Positions 61,966-64,000 of a stretch of DNA of 64,000 nucleotides are shown one piece after another. How positions within the stretch are numbered: the first letter of the stretch is position 1; each line of letters begins with the position of its first letter. The position numbers and the translations under genes are program-made. The stretch spans positions 1,178,001 through 1,242,000 of the forward strand of contig JANATF010000011.1 of assembly GCA_029449245.1 (NCBI GenBank). The letters run 5' to 3'. The stretch is from Mortierella alpina. Lineage: Eukaryota > Mortierellomycota > Mortierellomycetes > Mortierellales > Mortierellaceae. Below the pieces are notes generated by a model. That model searched no databases, was not told where the DNA came from, and was given only the letters and a program-made list of their open reading frames with translations.

Positions 61966-63996
61966 TTATGTTGAAACCACTGAAAACCTCCACCCATTCT
62001 TAGCACACTCACTGTGCAGCTCCTTCCAGCCAGAGCTCGATACAATTGTCTTTTGCAGCGTCAGTTTTGTCAAGTTCAAGCTCCTGCCCCTTCCTGACAC
62101 ATCCTTCAAGCAGCCGATTAGTTCTCGCACCTCTCTGTCCCCGAGATTCGTCCCTTCCACATGAAGCGTCCTCAGCACTGCAAAGTTCAGCGACTTGAAG
62201 AACAAGGTCCAGTCGGCCCTGATCAAGGAATTTATATTTGTCAACCGAAGCCATGTCACAGTCGACCCCGCCTCGTCTAGCAATTTGCAAAAGTCCCCGA
62301 ACCGCGACTTTGAAACGCACTGACAGTCCACCCGGAGCTCTTGGAGCAGCGCCCTTTTCGACCGACGATGGGCCTTGATCCACTCTAGAAGTGGTGGGAT
62401 CCAAGAGTCGTCAAGCTGGTTCTTGATGCGTAAGGCCGTAAGTGAATGGGAGAGATCACTGCTGAAAAAGATAGTCCACTTGCTCATGATGGAGCGGAGA
62501 GAGCCATCTGTTTTTGACCTCGATGAGGATGAATACGGCGTGCGAAGAGCACTATTAAGTTCAAGCGAGCATTCTCGAATGTCAACAGAAGCACGTTCGA
62601 TCTGGAGAGTTGCCCAAGACTTGCCCTCATGGTGAAACTGGATGTCAACGGTGGATGGCGGTTTCATTGCTGACTTCTTGAACTCGGCAAGTGGCTCCCT
62701 CTTGGGTTTGCTGGCCTCAATGCCTCGCTTAATGTGCCTCATGTAATCTAGGAGGTCCATCGGGGAGACGTCGAGTATGAGGTGCTGCAGATGCGTGGCT
62801 GCCTTGATCAATTCGAAAAGGCGGCCGCTTTGCTGCCCATTTCGATCAACGAGCTTGCATGAAAGTTCAAGTACTCCCAAATGGGACAGATCGGCCGGAA
62901 GAGGCGCGTTGGAGAGGCGCAGGATCTCGGTCATGTCGACCAGATGCAGCTCTTTCAGGGACTTGTGGCCAAAGAGTCGTACTAGAGGATCGCAGCGATG
63001 ACTGGTGGTGGGCCTGTGCTGCTGAGACTCGCATCCGCTCAAGAATAAAACCTGTATCTTGGTGCTCTCGACAGCATGGACAAACTCTTCCATATCAGCA
63101 TGTCCCCAGTTCCATAGAAAGGACACATCGAGCCATGTGCCGCGGTAGTGTTTGGAGCGCAGAAACTTGAAAAACTTTTGAGCAATCGGCCACGACACCA
63201 AGGTCACTGTCATGGCCTGGGTTTTGATGTTGTGTATAGTGCCTCTTTGGTCCTCAACAAACCGGGCCAGCCCGCTCTCGCTAAAGTCGAATGGCTCGTT
63301 TGTGTCGAGAACGTCTCGCTCGCGCTGGCGATTTTTGAGAGAGGTGAAGGCACGGTCCGACGCGTCAGAATACTCACCGCGGTCTTCTCTATGTCGCTTG
63401 TGGTGTTCTCGCGGACGGTAGCTGTCATGCAGTGGTAGAGGTGATCTGGTCCTTTTGGGCGATCTGGAGGCCGCGTGAGTATTACCAGAGATTGGCTTGC
63501 TGAAGAATTTCAGTTCTCCTTCCTCTTCCTCCTCCTCCTCGTCGTCGTCTTCCTCATCATTTACTTCACTGTCATCCTGCGCGTCAATACGCAGCCTCGG
63601 GTATTTCTCAGTGAGAGGCTCGTTATCGTCCGCGGATTCTCGATGATGCTTATTGGAAGAGTCTTGAGTGGGTGATCTGCTTGAGCCATCATCTTCAGGG
63701 GGTTCTTCGGGGGATGCAGATCCTGAGCTAGAGCCATCCGATATATCGTTCTCTGGCGAGGATGATCCTGAGGAGCTGTCATCCGAAGCTTGCGACTCTG
63801 TTGATGACGACGCACAATCAGATTTGCTCGAGTCTTCAGACTCTGGAGACATGGGCTGGGCTGCACTATAGTCTTGAGTGTCGTCTTCGGAGGAAGGTGG
63901 TGTAGATGGATCTCTTGATATGGAGTTTGAGAGAGGCGATGGCATGGCTGGACGCCTGGTGACACGCTCGATCTGTCGATTGATACTCACAGCCAT
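61966..63996 (-). CDS. Orphan LRR-like protein with acidic N-terminus, may extend past window edge
   Basis: The single-exon reading gives 676 residues from the ATG at 63996, four bases from the window end. The N-terminal third is Ser/Asp/Glu/Pro-rich (a polyacidic run near residues 145-160) and Arg/His-rich, hence disordered. From about residue 235 it shows repeated helical and leucine-rich segments: KTQAMTVTLVSWPIAQKFFKFL, GTWLDVSFLWNWGHADMEEF, KSLKELHLVDMTEILRL, LRTLHVEGTNLGDREVREL and LTKLTLQKTIVSSSGWKEL. They resemble the C-terminal half of the neighbouring orphan protein in style. Codons 2-4 (GCT GTG AGT) include a GTGAGT donor-like string, so the true start could be an upstream exon outside the window. 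Confidence 0.7.
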   Translation of the reverse strand: MAVSINRQIERVTRRPAMPSPLSNSISRDPSTPPSSEDDTQDYSAAQPMSPESEDSSKSDCASSSTESQASDDSSSGSSSPENDISDGSSSGSASPEEPPEDDGSSRSPTQDSSNKHHRESADDNEPLTEKYPRLRIDAQDDSEVNDEEDDDEEEEEEEGELKFFSKPISGNTHAASRSPKRTRSPLPLHDSYRPREHHKRHREDRGEYSDASDRAFTSLKNRQRERDVLDTNEPFDFSESGLARFVEDQRGTIHNIKTQAMTVTLVSWPIAQKFFKFLRSKHYRGTWLDVSFLWNWGHADMEEFVHAVESTKIQVLFLSGCESQQHRPTTSHRCDPLVRLFGHKSLKELHLVDMTEILRLSNAPLPADLSHLGVLELSCKLVDRNGQQSGRLFELIKAATHLQHLILDVSPMDLLDYMRHIKRGIEASKPKREPLAEFKKSAMKPPSTVDIQFHHEGKSWATLQIERASVDIRECSLELNSALRTPYSSSSRSKTDGSLRSIMSKWTIFFSSDLSHSLTALRIKNQLDDSWIPPLLEWIKAHRRSKRALLQELRVDCQCVSKSRFGDFCKLLDEAGSTVTWLRLTNINSLIRADWTLFFKSLNFAVLRTLHVEGTNLGDREVRELIGCLKDVSGRGRSLNLTKLTLQKTIVSSSGWKELHSECAKNGWRFSVVST

Positions 63997-64000
63997 GGCA

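Noticed and set aside
1-64000. CRISPR arrays, bacterial operons, rRNA genes or a secondary-metabolite cluster
   Set aside because: No regularly spaced repeats, Shine-Dalgarno-linked genes, rRNA-like sequence or polyketide/peptide synthetase motifs were seen; the window is ordinary intron-bearing fungal DNA.

Overview
The window is nuclear DNA from a filamentous fungus. Genes lie on both strands, most are split by short spliceosomal introns (about 60-120 nt, GT...AG), and they encode eukaryotic proteins: Elongator subunit Elp3, Get4, TYW1, CCA tRNA nucleotidyltransferase, a Grr1-type F-box/LRR protein, a tetraspanin and a Zn2Cys6 transcription factor. The styles of the F-box/LRR proteins, of the large orphan proteins, and a tandem of polyuronate-lyase-like genes suggest an early-diverging fungus of the Mortierella type (Mortierellomycota). 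That placement is an inference from protein style, not a database match.

Layout. 0.1-4.6 kb: a fused GMC oxidoreductase/alpha-beta hydrolase. 5.0-6.6: F-box-like protein. 6.6-8.2: non-coding, with a perfect 20-bp tandem repeat. 8.2-11.6: polyglutamine-rich Zn2Cys6 regulator. 11.6-11.9: a small foldback (MITE-like) element with TA flanks. 12.8-15.2: amino-acid/auxin-permease-type transporter. 15.4-18.3 (minus): TYW1 with an unusual Cys-rich repeat linker. 19.5-23.4: two paralogous alginate-lyase-family genes facing each other tail to tail. 24.5-26.2 (minus): Get4. 27.1-29.9: a CRT10-like WD protein whose 5' end cannot be found. 30.1-33.5 (minus): Grr1-like F-box/LRR protein. 36.0-37.3: remains of a CCR4-type nuclease gene. 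38.0-40.1: multipass membrane protein with a coiled-coil tail. 40.3-41.7 (minus): small basic protein with an OB-fold-like C-terminus. 43.2-45.1: cytochrome b5/acyl-CoA dehydrogenase fusion. 45.3-47.5 (minus): Elp3. 47.5-50.3: gene-poor stretch with a degenerate ORF cluster and a LINE RNase H relic. 50.4-52.8: CCA1. 53.7-56.0: PX-PB1 adaptor. 56.0-57.2: tetraspanin. 58.4-61.7 and 61.97-64.0: two large convergent proteins of unrecognised family.

The genes do not form an operon or an obvious biosynthetic cluster. Three act on tRNA (TYW1 on position 37 of tRNA-Phe, Elp3 on wobble U34, CCA1 on the 3' end), but they are dispersed. Two convergent or inverted pairs and two head-to-head promoters (TYW1/lyase, GET4/CRT10-like) are visible. 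Exon coordinates below were assembled by hand from donor/acceptor sites, reading phase and family motifs. They are predictions without transcript support.
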